The position numbers were made by a program, and so were the translations under genes. Positions 23,849 through 36,942 of a stretch of DNA of 64,000 nucleotides are shown here, in pieces. Where the stretch lies: positions 1-64,000 of the forward strand of contig QANU01019398.1 of assembly GCA_003254905.1 (NCBI GenBank). The letters are read 5' to 3'. Source of the DNA: Nissolia schottii. Its lineage: Eukaryota; Streptophyta; Magnoliopsida; Fabales; Fabaceae. Below the pieces are notes generated by a model, which saw nothing but the letters and a program-made list of their open reading frames with translations, did no database searches and was not told the DNA's origin. Position 1 is the first letter of the stretch. The number at the start of each line of letters is the position of its first letter.

Positions 23849-25801
23849 TGTAATGACCCCAAAAATCGTCACCAGCACGCAAGGGACTAGTTCCCTTACA
23901 AAAGCTTCCTAACGTGCTAATCATGAAAAATGTGCAAGTTTTATAAAGAAATAAAGATGAAACCTTTTTAAATAAAACTAAACGTCATAATATAATAAAG
24001 TAAAAAATCCTTTACAAGATACAAAATTAAATAATCCAAAAAATATGCTACACTCTACTTGTAGTCCACTAGAGCACTTTATAGACTAACATGAATATAA
24101 ACTATCCCATTACTGAAAATAAACTAAAGGAAACACTTCACAACAACGTGAACCTCACCAAGAGTCCAAACTATTGAGATCTATTAAACGAGCAGTGTGT
24201 CTTCGTCAACGATATCTGAAAAAGGTTGATGAGGGGTGAGTCATCGCTAAGTGAATAACAAACCCCACAGTGACATGGGACAGTTCGTAACCATGACATG
24301 TAATGCATTATATAATATATATCAAGCATAAAACATTTGTATAATAATAACTAATACATTAAAGCATTTGGAAACATAATTCAGTTTGGAGTTCTCAAGA
24401 TAGATGTTTCAAGCATTGTAGTTTTGCTTATGATGCATTATTCTTGGCACACTATTCAAGTATCTAGGCCACGATAATTGGGGATACACCACCCGAGACC
24501 ATAGATTACTCATAGTTAGTCTTGACACACTACCCAAGTATCTAGGTCACGATAGTTAGGGATACACTATCAAGTCCATAGATTCTTGATAGTTAGTCCT
24601 AATCTACATGATACATGACACCAAGCATCATGGGCTGCCATGTCCGGGCTTTACGATCTTGCCCTAAACCTACATGAATCTTATTCTACTTTACGATCGT
24701 ATAAGGTATACTAAGGTCAACGTAGGCTATCGCTGACTTATAGTTTTATCCTAGATATAAATCCCATGAAAACAACGTTACATGATCATAATAACATAAT
24801 AACATAATCCTTTATCTGATACTGATAGCATTGCATAACTTAATATTTATTAAATATTTTATCTAGGAAAAATATAGGTAGACTAAGATCCCATGCTTAG
24901 GGAGGTTCCTATGTAAGAGAGGTGCATCACAATGAACAATTTAAATACCAAGTCTTGTCTTAACCAGAATCTTGCCTTAACAGAAATCCTTTCCCACCAG
25001 AATCTTTTCTTAACCATGATCTTTTGTTAAAGGTTTCAAACAGTATGAATATCTATATCACTTAATACTAATCATACACACGCAACATGACTTATTTAAT
25101 ACAATAAAACATGTGATCTCAAGTGGTTCTAAAATAGTTTCGTGACTTTCTAAAATAGTTTCATAAATATCTATTTCATAAATAAGGAGTTTCTAAATAA
25201 ATAATTATAAGAAAATAACTAATTAAATAACTTCATAATAACTAATTAAATAAAAAAATTCTTAATAATAACTAACTTCGTAAATACATAAAATAAAATG
25301 CTAAGTTCTACCTCCTAGTATTTTATAAAACATGCATACATAGAATAATTCTAAAATAAATAAATAAATAACTTTAAAAATAAATATGTGGTCTAAAATA
25401 GACCATGAAGAAAGCCAATCACCTAAAAATGGCTGACCGCTAAGGAGCGCTAAGTTGGGAGCTCCTGACACCCTACGCGAAGGCATTGCTTCCCCACAAA
25501 CGGAAAACAAGAGGGAGAAAAGAAATAAAAATAATTGGAGCGAAAAGTCTAACAAGAGTGGAACCTCTCAAGCTCTTGAGTGAATTAGCAAGTCTAAACA
25601 CTCATGAGAAGCTTCTATATATAGGGGGAGGAGGAGACTCCCCTTCTATAGTTGTTACCGATGTCGGACTCCAAAAGAAGCATTTCGCGCGAGACACGAT
25701 TCATCTTGCGCGAGATGAAGCCTTTGTGAATAACGTCTAGCATGAGACACTACACGTCTCACGCGAGACGTGTTTCCTTTTTTTTTTTCTGAGTTGTGAC
25801 A
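23849..25801 (-). mobile_element. LTR of family A (3' LTR), Ty3-like
   Basis: On the minus strand it begins TGTCACAACTC at 25801 and ends GGGGTCATTACA at 23849. A TATA-like CTATATATAG lies about 180 nt inside (25614-25623). Just before the LTR start the minus strand reads TTAAGGGGGAAGAT, a polypurine tract, so this is a 3' LTR with a stub of internal DNA to about 25970. It shares long similarity with the solo LTR at 48082-49807 (GCAAGGGACTAGTT, GGGCTGCCATGTCCGGGCTT). It is longer than that copy, partly because of an internal duplication of about 80 bp at 24445-24600. The flanks do not match as a target duplication. Confidence 0.7.
24445..24600. repeat. 80-bp tandem duplication inside the family-A LTR
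   Basis: Two diverged adjacent copies, each with ACACTA-x-CAAGTATCTAGG-x-CACGATA and ending CATAGATT-x-TAGTTAGTC. The related LTR at 48082-49807 lacks this array. Confidence 0.65.
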
Positions 25802-26039
25802 ATCTTCCCCCTTAAGATATTTGGTCCCCAAATGTCACGATCTTCTAACATCGCGAAAAAACGTGGATGCACATAACATAACATGACTGTCATGGACATG
25901 CATGAATCTATAACATACCGGGTTTGATTGCCTCAAACATGCATGAATCTATTGGAGCAGCAAACCTAATATAGATTGCCGCACCAAAAAGATTTTTATT
26001 TATTTGTTTTATTTTCATTTTTAGTTTGTTTTTGTTCTT

Positions 26040-27600
26040 AATTCCTTGCATGAGGACATGCAATTGTTCAAGTGTGGGGGGTAATTTGATAGGTGGAGTT
26101 TGTACCCTATTTTATTATTCTATAATTGAACATTGCATACTAAAAATGTGTGATTTTAATGCTTAATTAATATATTTTGGACATTATCCTCTTTTGTGAA
26201 AAATTGAGAAAAAGGAAAGTTTAAGCATTATTTTATCTTAGAAATTAATGTGAAGATTTCTTTTGTTCTTTTTTAGTTTTTTATTTTAATTGCAGAAAAT
26301 AAATTGTCAAGAGGATCAATGAAGATTTGAAGGAGATTTGATAAGATATAAGTTTTAAAGAAGAGATTTGAAGAGAAGATTTGGACCAATAAATGCAAGA
26401 TTGAATTCAAATTCAAAAAGATTTGGTTAAAGATTTGCTGAGGATTTTTAATGCTGACTTTGCCTCAGATTTTGCGCTAGGATGGAGATTGAATCTCGAT
26501 TCAATGTCAACTATAAAGTTGTAGATCTATCTCTTAGCTTTAATTGGAGATTTGAATCACCTCAATCTGATATCTGTAGTCAAAGTTATTGCGATTTTAC
26601 TAACTGATGTGTTGAAAGTGCAGGATTTACACCCACTTTAGGTCAATCCTCTATAAATAGATATCCTTTCTCAACAACTTGAAAAACAACTCCATACTCA
26701 ACCTCCACTTTTATTTTCTGCACTTTTCCCTTTTATTTTATGCACTTTAGGTTTATGTTAGTAGTGCTTAGTTATTAGTTCTTCAAGGATTGTTGGAGCG
26801 CTGGCATTGACAACGCAAGCTCCCGACTATTTGCGAATTTCTTTCATTCTCTAATTTAGGTTTTTTTATTTTAATTCTCCATTATTTTTTACCCCCTTCT
26901 TCTCTTTTTATTTATTATGAGCCTTTATCCTCCATTCATGGAGAAGTAGTTTCTTAATATCTTGCATGCGGTAACTCTAGATTAGGATTAATTCGAGGTC
27001 TTGTGCTTAATGTTTATTCATGATTTGTTCCGCCCCTAATTAGTAATATAGCGTTCGCATGTTATTAGTTAGAGTTAATTCTAGGTTGATAGATCTTGAC
27101 GATTGTAGGATTTATTGATTTAGGATTTGGAAACTTTTGGGAATCTAATTAGATTTAATTAGGTTGGGCAATTGGGACATAATTAATATGGGTTTTAAAT
27201 GCTGAGATCTTAGTTTTAATTCTTGTATTAATGAATGCTTAAGGGATTGACGATCGTAGTCTCTTAAGTGAATTGCGTATTAGTTAGAGATTTCAACTAA
27301 TAAACAACATCCCCTACTATGAATAATTAATTAGAAATCAATGACAATTAATCATTGATCTAGAAACGCCATATGCAAAATATTTCCTTTTATCATTTTT
27401 GACTTACTTTTGTTTTGCTTTCTTTTTATTTTCATTCATCAATCCAAACCCCCTTTTTTTAATAGTAATTATAATTTCAATTGGTTCCAATTGCTTCCTT
27501 GAGAGACAATCTAGATTAGCCCCCCTTTACTACATTTTTTGAGGTTAATTTAGTTTTATAAATTATTATTTGATCGTGCACTAAAATTAATGACGTTTAT
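26040..27600 (+). mobile_element. Athila-like Ty3 3' LTR with end of internal region
   Basis: The plus strand reads TGCATGAGGACATGCAA, then AAGTGTGGGGGG as a polypurine tract, then TGATAGGTGG as the LTR start at 26087. This junction is typical of Athila-type plant elements. A TATA box CTATAAATAG lies at 26651-26660. The downstream LTR border is not clear; it is placed near 27600, after GATCGTGCACTAAAATT. No coding region remains upstream because family-A LTR DNA abuts it. Confidence 0.55.
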
Positions 27601-28150
27601 GCCACTTCTTTGAAGGTGGGAGGTTACTTTCCTTCATGGCCACGTTAGATGGGAGGTTATCTCGTGTTTAAATTTGTTAACCGTTTCCTCTATAGGACTG
27701 ACTTGACAACATGATTTTTCACTAAGTCTTGGAATGAGTTGCAATGTTTTCCTTACGTAAGGTCACTACAAGGATGCAACCATGATCATTCTTCGACGAA
27801 TTATCATCTTTGCGACAGTTTTGCCTTGATCGTCAAACTGTTGTGTCGACGCCTTCCTTAACTAGTGACCCCTAAGTCACCTTGACTTTTGTCGCCTCTT
27901 GGTTCTTGTCACAACGAGTATTCCCTCGTGACCACTTTCTTAGTTAACCTTTGGCAACTTTTCTGTCGCCAATTAACTATTGTTGCGAAAAATCATCTGT
28001 CGCAAGTCGCAACCCATTCTTTAGTTAGCCTTGATGATTTTTTTATAGCCAATAGCTACTAACATTCATCTCGCCAATGTCATTACTATTCGCGTCGCCA
28101 CTACTCCTTCTCGACGCTGACTTGTAGTAAAAATTCGCTTCTAACCATAC
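27601..28150. other. Unassigned repeat-like DNA
   Basis: It contains several short echoes of GTCGC/TTGCGAC (27810-28030), such as TGTCGCCAATTAAC and TGTCGCAAGTCGCAA. There is no ORF of note. It is probably transposon-derived, but no family was recognised. Confidence 0.3.
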
Positions 28151-30214
28151 TACAAATTTTGGTGACCTAACAGATATTATGTATATGCATTTTGTATATG
28201 CTAATGGAGATAGCTATGCCATTAGCCTCTTGACAATATTTGTGTAGTAATTGTATATGTATGTATATAATGTAACTAAGTGTGAAACTGTTCTTGGACC
28301 AAATATGAATATGTTGAGTTAGAATTTGAAACTATTATATTTGATGACAAACACTGTGTAAACTTTTTAATGTGTGTATTGAAGTGTTTCAGGAAAAGTT
28401 AGATTCATAATATTCTGAGTAACCTGAAATCATTTTTGGCCCAAGTGTTTAAGGACCAAGATTGTTTTTAGCACAAAAAAGGGAAAATATGGTTGTCAAG
28501 CCCAAGAGCCACATAAAATGGAATTAGAAAATTAGAGAAAGCAAGTGTAACCCATAAGAATCAAAGGGCCCAACGTTGGCGTTAAATAAAAAAAGAAATT
28601 GTCAGCCTTTTTTTTCCAAGACAAAACAAAAGAGGGAAGCAATGCATAAGACAAAAAGGAAAGAACTGGTAGCATCGGTTATTAGAGAAAGGAATAAAAT
28701 ATTTTCGGAAGCAGCAAAAGAGGCGTAAGACAAGGAAAAGCAAAAGGGAAAGTGATGGTAAGTCACCAAGAAGATCAGGAAAGAAAAAATATAAATAAAG
28801 AAGAAAGATAAATAAAATGAAAGATTGACATTGACATATCAATAGGAGAGAAACTTTGGAAAATCAAAGATTTACTTGTACCTTAGTCAAAGAGAGAAAT
28901 AAAGGTAAAATCAAGCTATTAAGGACAGCCTTTTTCAGGAAACAATCTTCTTATACCAAAGCCTATGATGCACCTACGGATCAGCCAAAAAGAATAGGAC
29001 AAAACGAAAAGCAATACTTATGGGTAAAGAAAGATGAAATCACGTGAAAAGGACAACAAGAAAGCTGAACGTGAGGGAAGAAAGAAATTGAAAAGCAAAC
29101 TTCTCGGAAAGAAAAGTAAGGAACACGTTCTTCTTGCAACGGTCAAAAGGGAGCATGAAACACATGTGTAAAGCCTTCTTAAATGGGCATCAACAAAAAT
29201 TGGAAAGAGTTGAGCTAAATGAAATCAAAAGAAAGAAGAATGAGCTAAATAAAGAAAGAATCATAGAAGAATAGCAAGAATGAAGGAGATGATCTCAAGC
29301 TTCAAGAAAATGCTAAGGATCAAGGATAAATGGAGGATCCTCCATCATTCTTCATTACACAAGACACAAGAGAAAAAGACCATCTTTGAAATTCATTCTC
29401 AAGAGCTCCACCTACAAATCCCTCCCATTCTGATTAGTTTGTTTTTATCCTCTGATTTGGAGTTTTGGGTATCTTTATTGTTTTGGAAAATATTGGTTAT
29501 TTGAGAGTTTGTTTTTGGCAAGCAACAGAGAGCTTGAGAGAAAGAGTTCATTTCAAGTTTCTGCTTTGGAATTTCTTGTTTGTGAGTTTTTGAAAGGAAC
29601 TATTGATGCTTGTACTTGAAAGTTTTGTGAAAGAAAATTGATTTTGGTGTTTGAAGAACTGGACGTAGATTCCTAACTAGGAATCGAACCAGTATAAATT
29701 TTATGCGTGTTTTTCGCTTCCCTCTACTATTTATATTTCATATCCTTTAAAAGAAATTCTGTTTTCGTTTTAAGAAATTTAGTTCTCAGAAAATTTGTCT
29801 CCCTGAATACAAGGAGATATCTCCTAAACTTTTAGGAGCCAACTTTTAAAGAAAGGTTAATTTTTCGAAAGAAAAAGTCTTTGTTTAGATTCAACCTCCC
29901 TTCTCTAAGCTACACAAAACCATCAGAATGAATGAATATTATGACTACCCTGGTTTATTTTATTTACCTATGTGTTACATTATCAAACACCCTAATTCGT
30001 TTATAACCTATTGCTTGTATATGTCCATCGTTATAATTACGGCTCATATTTTCTACTTCACCGAATAAGTAAAATGTTTTAAATCGGTCCATATTTTTAG
30101 TTAAAAGATATTTTTGAAAGTAAAATATGACTAAAAGTAATCCAACCAAAAAGTAACAAACTAGTGAGCATTGCTTACGACTTAAGCATAAGCAGCTAGA
30201 TAGGGTGTTACATT
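28150..30214 (+). mobile_element. Family-B LTR end, split by a later insertion
   Basis: The stretch 28150-28311 (TTGTATATGCTAATGGAG...AAGTGTGAAACTGTTCTTGG) and 29926-30214 (CTTGTATATGTCCA...TTAAATCGGTCCATATTTT...GTTTACGACTT-like, ending GGGTGTTACA) match the end of the LTR copies at 36.5-36.9, 37.6-37.96 and 39.0-39.3 kb. In those copies the two halves are contiguous, so the DNA between is a later insertion. Confidence 0.65.
28312..29925 (+). mobile_element. Solo LTR (copia/SIRE-like) nested in family-B LTR
   Basis: It starts TGTTGAGTTAG and ends ACCATCA, so it has TG...CA ends. The flanks read GAATA (28307-28311) and GAATG (29926-29930), a 4-of-5 target duplication. Features seen in legume SIRE-like LTRs are present near the end (GGACGTAGATT, GAATCGAACCAGTATAAA, TTCAACCTCCCTTCT). 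Short frames at 28582-28842, 28856-29047 and 29280-29504 lie inside it and are not genes. Confidence 0.6.
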
Positions 30215-32200
30215 CAACATAATAAAAGAGGGAAAAGGGAATTTTTTTTTTTGTGTCACGAATATGCTATAATATTGATTATTTATTTGAGAATACTTGA
30301 ACGGAGAAAACTTGCTCCTTTCAAATTCTGTTACTAATATTCCTCCCATAGTCACATCTCAGATAGAGAAGAAAATGACAAAAAATAAAAAAGAAGTTCA
30401 CAAATCATCCTTAAAACATTGAACAATCGCGGGAACTGTATCAAGTTGCTGTTGCTTCCACTGACATATAAAGAACAATAATCTTTCTTGGTCTGTCACA
30501 GTAATCAATTAAGAAAGCATCAATGGTTTTGTGACCATCTTGAAACAGCTCCAAAATCTGTGTCCGTGGTCTCCTTTGCTTCAAAGCCATAGAAGAGTGC
30601 CCATACAAGTCCTTCTCAACTTCACTGCCTATTAAAACAATTTATGATATTCAAAATTCCTATAAAGGCAATAACGTCTCTATCCAACTCCAATTTCCTA
30701 CCCTCGTTGAATTCTAGACTCTCATTTTCCGTTATGTAATATTCTTGAGTGATCTCTGGTACCAAGTTGAATATGCTCTTGACCATTTACCAATTACATA
30801 ACAATTAAGTATTTTGAAGAACTACCATTACATTTGAAATGCCATGTCATTTTACATTAGTCTCGGCATATATTCAAACTTCTTACTACATATTCATTCA
30901 ATAATTTTTGTTCTCCCATTTGCGCGAGGCCTAGAAAGTCCCTATCTTATTGGCCCTGCTTTTACTGTGGGATTCCATTTTTGTCTAAGAGCATACATTG
31001 ATTGTCGTAATTTTTTCAATATAATGTGCACATCAAGTGCATCTGCTGCATAAGTGAACTTGGGACACCCCATAATGTGAGAAATGGACCCTATTCAAGA
31101 TTTTGCTTCAGGTGCTGACGTACGACCACTTTCGCAATTTGGTAGTGTTTGTGATAGTGGTGCTGTCGGGAGAGGAAGTATGTGGCTGCTCCTAGAAGCT
31201 AATAGCTAGACACTATAAAATATACCAATAAATTCCAACGCCATGGCCATTATGTGTGAATAAGAATCAGCTTTTTATTAATTCATATCACTAGGATACA
31301 GATTGTGACAGTCGGCCAAACCTTTAAAAGGGGTCATGGCAGCAAAGTTAATACTTGGTTCTTGAGGATTGATTTCATAGAGAAAATGTGAAAATAAATA
31401 AATAAATAAAGCTTACATCAGTGGATTACGGAGTTTGTATAAATATAGATGGATAATGTAGTCGGTCAAAACATTAAAGACATTGAAAGCAAAATGGAGA
31501 AAGTTACATTTGTTAGGAAAAACTAATATATATGTAATCAAGGGACGCACCAAGTTTACAGCGGCAAATCGGAGAAAAGCTTTGATCCATAGTCTGGACC
31601 TCCCATTTTCAAAAAGTAAACATTTTTCATTATTACTTGCAGACTCATTGTCATGAACAAGGAACGAAATAGAAAAGTTAGAAAACATTATTAAAAGTAA
31701 AAGATCACAGGATAACCATTGGCTTTGGCTTAATTGAGCACACAAAAATAACTTTGTGCTAATAGATAATGACCTGTGTATGGTAGCAAAATAGTAAACT
31801 ATAAGTTGTGCTCCATCATCAATACGCTTTCTGCGGTGCACCCTTAATTATAATATCTAATATTAATTGAAAATAAAATTAATCTGAAAATACTAATAAC
31901 ATTTTAAATGAAATTATTTTATATTATTCAATTATAATATAAAAAAAGCCATTAATAACTTATCTGATTGATAATATCGAGTAAGAAAAACTTGTTAGTC
32001 AAATGTAAAGATTCATGATGGTGCGGAGGAGTGAATAATGTGGAGCAAAAATATAACGTAAATAGAATTGTATTTCTATGTTGTGTTATATGTTTACAAT
32101 GAGATGTGCATCTTTATAGGCTAGGAACATAATCATTCCATAACGACTAAATTCCACATGAGCTCTGTTACATGTACACCTTAAAACTATACACCATACA
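30215..32200. other. Intergenic DNA with exon-like fragment
   Basis: Apart from the fragment at 30441-30628 no gene was recognised. Sequence near 30840-31060 and 31413-31841 has open frames without domain character. The stretch becomes AT-rich towards 32 kb. Confidence 0.35.
30441..30628 (-). pseudogene. Exon-like fragment of an unrecognised gene
   Basis: On the minus strand an acceptor (TTTTAATAG) is followed by 62 codons including the stop, with natural-looking protein composition: it contains ALKQRRPRTQILELFQDGHK and ends VLYMSVEATAT. Base composition is richer in G and C than its surroundings. No matching upstream exon was found within the next few hundred bases, where all frames are interrupted. 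I do not recognise the family. It could be the last exon of a broken gene or a captured fragment. Confidence 0.3.
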
Positions 32201-32740
32201 TGTAACATTCCACTTTTTTCTGAAGAGGAATTTCCCGTAATTAATATTTACAAGCCAATTATTGAGACTGGGAAACTAAATTATATTAATTAACATGTAC
32301 CAAAACACTCAAATATAATAAAGACAACATTATGCTTAAAAACATTAACGTACCCAATGTCAATATGTTTCTGAACATAGTTTGTAAAATAAATACTAAA
32401 TTTTATTAATTGATAAATCATGATCACAAAATAACTAATGAAGCTAATTATTAAAGTTACAAAAACAAAGTTTATGCATACCTCACATTTTAACTCTTAT
32501 ATGATAACAAGTGAATTATTATTGGGATCTAATTAATGTTTTAAGAGGTGAAAGGTATTATTGAATATCTATTATATTAATAAAACAGTAAAACGTGTTA
32601 TTTTAAGTCATAAAAATAATATGTAATTTTCAATGATGTATATGAGATTATTAGCATACCAAAGCAATTAAAATAGTACCATATATAAAAATCAACTTAG
32701 AACACAAATATATATAGTATAATAATAAAACATCAAATAC

Positions 32741-32787
<47 letters not shown>
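32741..32787. repeat. (TA)n microsatellite
   Basis: An almost pure TATATA run with single interruptions, in AT-rich LTR DNA. Confidence 0.9.
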
Positions 32788-32790
<3 letters not shown>

Positions 32791-34509
32791 CATGTTACAA
32801 GCATTTATTTTCTAATTATAAAACTTAGAAAGATTGAAAGCATGATCAATGCAAATATCAATTAGAACATTAGCATGTAAAATAAGAAAGTAAATAATAC
32901 AGTAAAAAAAATATAAATATTACAGCCTTACTATAAACGAGTAAATAAAATAAATAACTAGTAGAAATACTATATTTACTAAAATTCCAGTTTAGAATTA
33001 TAATCCATAGCAGCTATTTCTTATTATTCTCATAACAAATGCTTCGTGGTAAAATTCTTATAACAATATGTGTAATGCTTTGTGCACCGTAAAATACAAA
33101 TATGAAGCAATTACAAATTTCATGCATTAAGATATAAACATTAAGCGATTAACAATTTATGCATATATATATTGTTATTTACGATAATAGGCAATTGTAT
33201 AAATAGTATTAAATATTAGAAAGAATTATATAAATGTTGTTTTTTACTAGAAAAATTTAAATCATAAAATTCATCTTCAAAAAAATGCCAGTCAAAATAT
33301 TGGCTTTGTGATCTCACAGGATTTTGCGAGATCCGGACCGATTTCCGATCGTCATTGGGATTTAATACGTATCGAAGACACTCGTAAAATAAATTTTTAC
33401 GAACAAGAAATTATGAGTACCTTAGATTAAAATTAAATTCCTTATTAGAATTTTTTGAAAAATGTGATTGTATGTTTAAATAATTTTTCGTACAAATTTT
33501 TGGTCATTTCCAGAAATTTAAGCAAATACCAGCAGTACCCGTAAAAATACACTTTTTACGGGAAAATTTAGAATATCCTAGTTAAATCCTAAATTCTTAT
33601 TTTAAATGATTAATTAGTGTTAAATTATGTTTAGATAATTTTTATGTCGATCGTTAATTTTTAGCGCGCGTAAACACTCGCATAACTGGACAGTTAACGA
33701 TCAAACACAGTCTAACACGATCAAACACACACTAAAATAAGATAAACACACACACACACACGGCTGAAGTGCTGAAATTTCAGCTTCCATTAGTCAAGTC
33801 ACCATCCCTAATTCTTACACAACACACCCCTTACCTAGCCATACCTACACACATACCTTCTACTATTCATCTAGCTTTATTTAATTCAAAATTCAACTAA
33901 TTTCCCTTTACCCATCAGCCACAAGGCTGTGTCTTCTTCCCCAAATTATAAGAAAAATTTCATTTCCCACATCCTCCATAAACATACACTAAGCCAAGCC
34001 TCAAGAACACCACCTAGTCTTCAAGAAATCAAGCACTCTTCCACCTCCTAAAACCGAAACATAGCCCCAAAGTCTCCTCATCTTGGTTTTCATTTTCTTC
34101 CATCCACAATCAACAGGAACAACATCATCACCCTCCTCATTGCTCAAAGTTTTTCATTTTGAAGAAAGGTGATCTCAAGCTTTGGAAACATCAAGGCTAG
34201 TGGGACTTCACTCCAAACTTCCCTCACCAACACTCTTGACAAGTGGGTAAAACTTGGCTTAATCATCACCTTGGTGATCTATGTGAGTTATATGTTGTAG
34301 GGTATGCATGTGCTATGTATGTGAGATGTGGGTAAATCTAGCCTAAACTACCTCTTGGTGGTGTTATACTTAAATGTGTAATTATGTGAATATATGTATA
34401 TTATGCTTGATGATGTGCATGCATGTGTTTGATTGTTGTTTGGAAGTAAATATACATTATTTTGGTTGTTAAAAATCTTTGGTGAAATACTCCAATAGGT
34501 GTGCATGAA

Positions 34510-35215
34510 AATTGGTTTTGAGAAAAGTGACATAAACGACATTGTGGGCACGTAAGGGTAAAATTGTCATTTCTAAAAAATGGACTGAAAATCTGGATTA
34601 GTTTTCATGAAAAATGGGATCAGAGCTATCAAAAACCTTGGGGTTAAGTCTTGTGTCCACTGGGTTCTGGTTAACTAAAATTCTAAAGAAAATTGGTTTT
34701 TCGGACAAAAATGGCGTTTTGGGCATATGAGGGCAAAACTGTATTTTTAGGTATCGGGACCGAAAATCTAGGTTTGTTTTCATGAAAAATAGGTTCAGAG
34801 CTATCAAAAACCTTGGGGTCAGGTCTTGAGTCTATCGGGTTGTTGTTAACTAAAATTTTAAAGAAAATCGGTTTTTCGAGCAAAAATGACATTTTGGGCA
34901 TACAAGGGCAGAACTGTAATTTCAGTTATAAGGACAGAAAATGTGGGTTTATTTTTAGGAAAAATGGGTTCATCGCTATCAAAAACCTTGGGGTGAAGTC
35001 TTGAACCCATCGGGCTTTTGCTAACTAAAATTTCAAAGAAAATCAGGTTTTTCGGGTGACAAACGGCGTTTTTGGTAAAAAGGGTAAATCTGTACTTTCA
35101 GAACCTTGGGCATGAAATCTGGGCTTATAAGTGTGAGAAATGATCTTAGAGCTATCAAATACCCTAGGATGAGGTCTTGGACCCATCGGGTCTTTGATAA
35201 CCAAAATTCTAAAGG
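34510..35215 (+). repeat. 175-bp tandem repeat, four copies
   Basis: Four head-to-tail diverged copies. The marker CTATCAAA begins at 34626, 34801, 34976 and 35152, giving spacings of 175, 175 and 176 bp. Each unit also has GGGCA-x-AGGGCAAAACTGTA, a CGGGTT-like box and AACTAAAATT. It lies within family-B LTR DNA. Confidence 0.85.
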
Positions 35216-35739
35216 AAAAGAGGCTACGAATATCTTGACGATTTCTGTCTCACTTTAACGTATGTATGATGATGTGGATGATTATGTATTGTGTGCTATG
35301 ATAATGTGTATTATGTCTATATTAATATTATTTTGCATCATGAGGACAAGGTCGTCATTAGAACCTTAGGACGACCCTAGACAATTAGAAGACATCACAC
35401 AATCATTAACAAAGACCATAATTGAACTTGGGGAATATGAGATATCTTAAGAAGGTTCCGGCCACCATGGGCATGGAAAACCTTAAAGAGAAGTACATAG
35501 TTAAATAATAGGGAATCCCCCTCTCTTGGTACGTCCAAAGGACAAGCCCGTCGCCGATCCCGCCAGATGGATTAGTTTACGATGAACATAGGCCAACGCC
35601 TGAACGTATAATTACTGTCATAGACAAAGAAAAGACAAAGACACAAAGAAATGACAAAGACACATGAGAAGGTTTACAAAGGTTAAAGAATGTAAAGTGA
35701 AGTTAAGAAAGAAAAGAAAAGAAAGATAAATGAAAGAAC

Positions 35740-36110
35740 TTCTGGTCGAGTCAACATGACGACTCCCTGCATGGTTTGAGGCCTGCAGGGAAGGCCGAGC
35801 TACTCCTTGCATGGTTTGAGGTCTGTAAGGAGGGTGTGGCTTGATAAGGCAACTTTCCTGCATGGTTGAGGTCTGCAGGGAAGGCTGGGCTACTCCTTGC
35901 TTGGTTTGAGGTCTGTAAGGAGGGTGTGACTTGATAAGGTGACTTTCCTGCATGGTTGAGGTCTGCAGGGAATGTTGGGCTACTCCTTGCATGGTTTGAG
36001 GTCTGAAAGTAGGGCGTGACTTGATAAGATGACTTTCCTGCATGGTTTGAGGTCTGTAGGGAAGGTCGGGATGCTGCTTGCATGATTGAGGTTTGCAAGG
36101 AGGGCATGAC
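35740..36110 (+). repeat. 90-bp tandem repeat, about four copies
   Basis: The marker TTGATAAG recurs at 35841, 35931 and 36021, exactly 90 bp apart, with a further partial copy on each side. Each unit contains CCTGCATGGTTGAGGTCTGC and CTCCTTGCATGGTTTGAGG, so it has a weaker half-unit structure of about 45 bp. Because 90 is a multiple of three, long open frames appear on the minus strand (35618-36043, 35751-36107). These are treated as repeat artefacts. Confidence 0.85.
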
Positions 36111-36942
36111 GTCGATATTGCTACCTTTCTGCTGGATATGAGGTTCCCAAGAAGGGTATTATTTCCTTATGTGTAGAGAATGCGTGATATGTATTCGAAA
36201 GCGCACTGATATAATAGGTAATTCAAGATTAGAATTTCCCCCGATAACCTAGTAATTAGATAAAGCTGCTCAGGACTAGCATGGAAAATAACAAGTAGGG
36301 ACTTTAGTATATCTTAACACCTAAAGATCTCCTGAGTGACCTGGATCAAAATTGAGTAAATAAAGAATAATTATGGCCTAGGATTTCCCACTGAGGACGC
36401 AATGTTCTCATCCTCACCCACTTATGATTCCAGGAGAGCACGACGAGTACGCCGGAGCAGAGGAGATGTCACTGGACAGGCGAAGACCCTGGCATCAAGG
36501 GGCCCAGGGAGAGCAGCGGGACAACTGAGCTCATTATAGCATCGCGTTGTATTTTGTATTCTTGTCTAACTAGATGGATTTATTATGCCATCAGCTTTTA
36601 ATTGAAGTAATTGTAATAGTTACATGTAATTATAAACCTATGTGCAACCGTTTTCTGGACCGGTATGGATGGGATTATGTTATGACTTCTCTGAATTTGC
36701 TGTGTGTATCTATTTAGTTTAACGTTAAAATGTCTAAGTCTTGTAGACTCTATCGTTTGCTTATATATGTCCACTTTCTTAAACGCGCACAGCTCATACT
36801 TTATGTTCTAATAAATAAAAGAAAAATTTTTAAATCGGTCCATATTTTGGGTAAAGAGATATTTTCTAAAGATAATAGGACTATGAGTATTCCAACCAAG
36901 CAGATAACAACCTAGTTAAGCACGGTTTACGACTTAAAGATA

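Noticed and set aside
35618-36107. Repeat-containing minus-strand ORFs (141 and 118 codons)
   Set aside because: Both arise from the 90-bp tandem repeat, whose length is a multiple of three. There are no domains, and the frames do not extend beyond the array in a meaningful way.
34510-36110. CRISPR-like array
   Set aside because: The repeats are adjacent full-length tandem units of 175 and 90 bp without unique spacers, in plant nuclear DNA.
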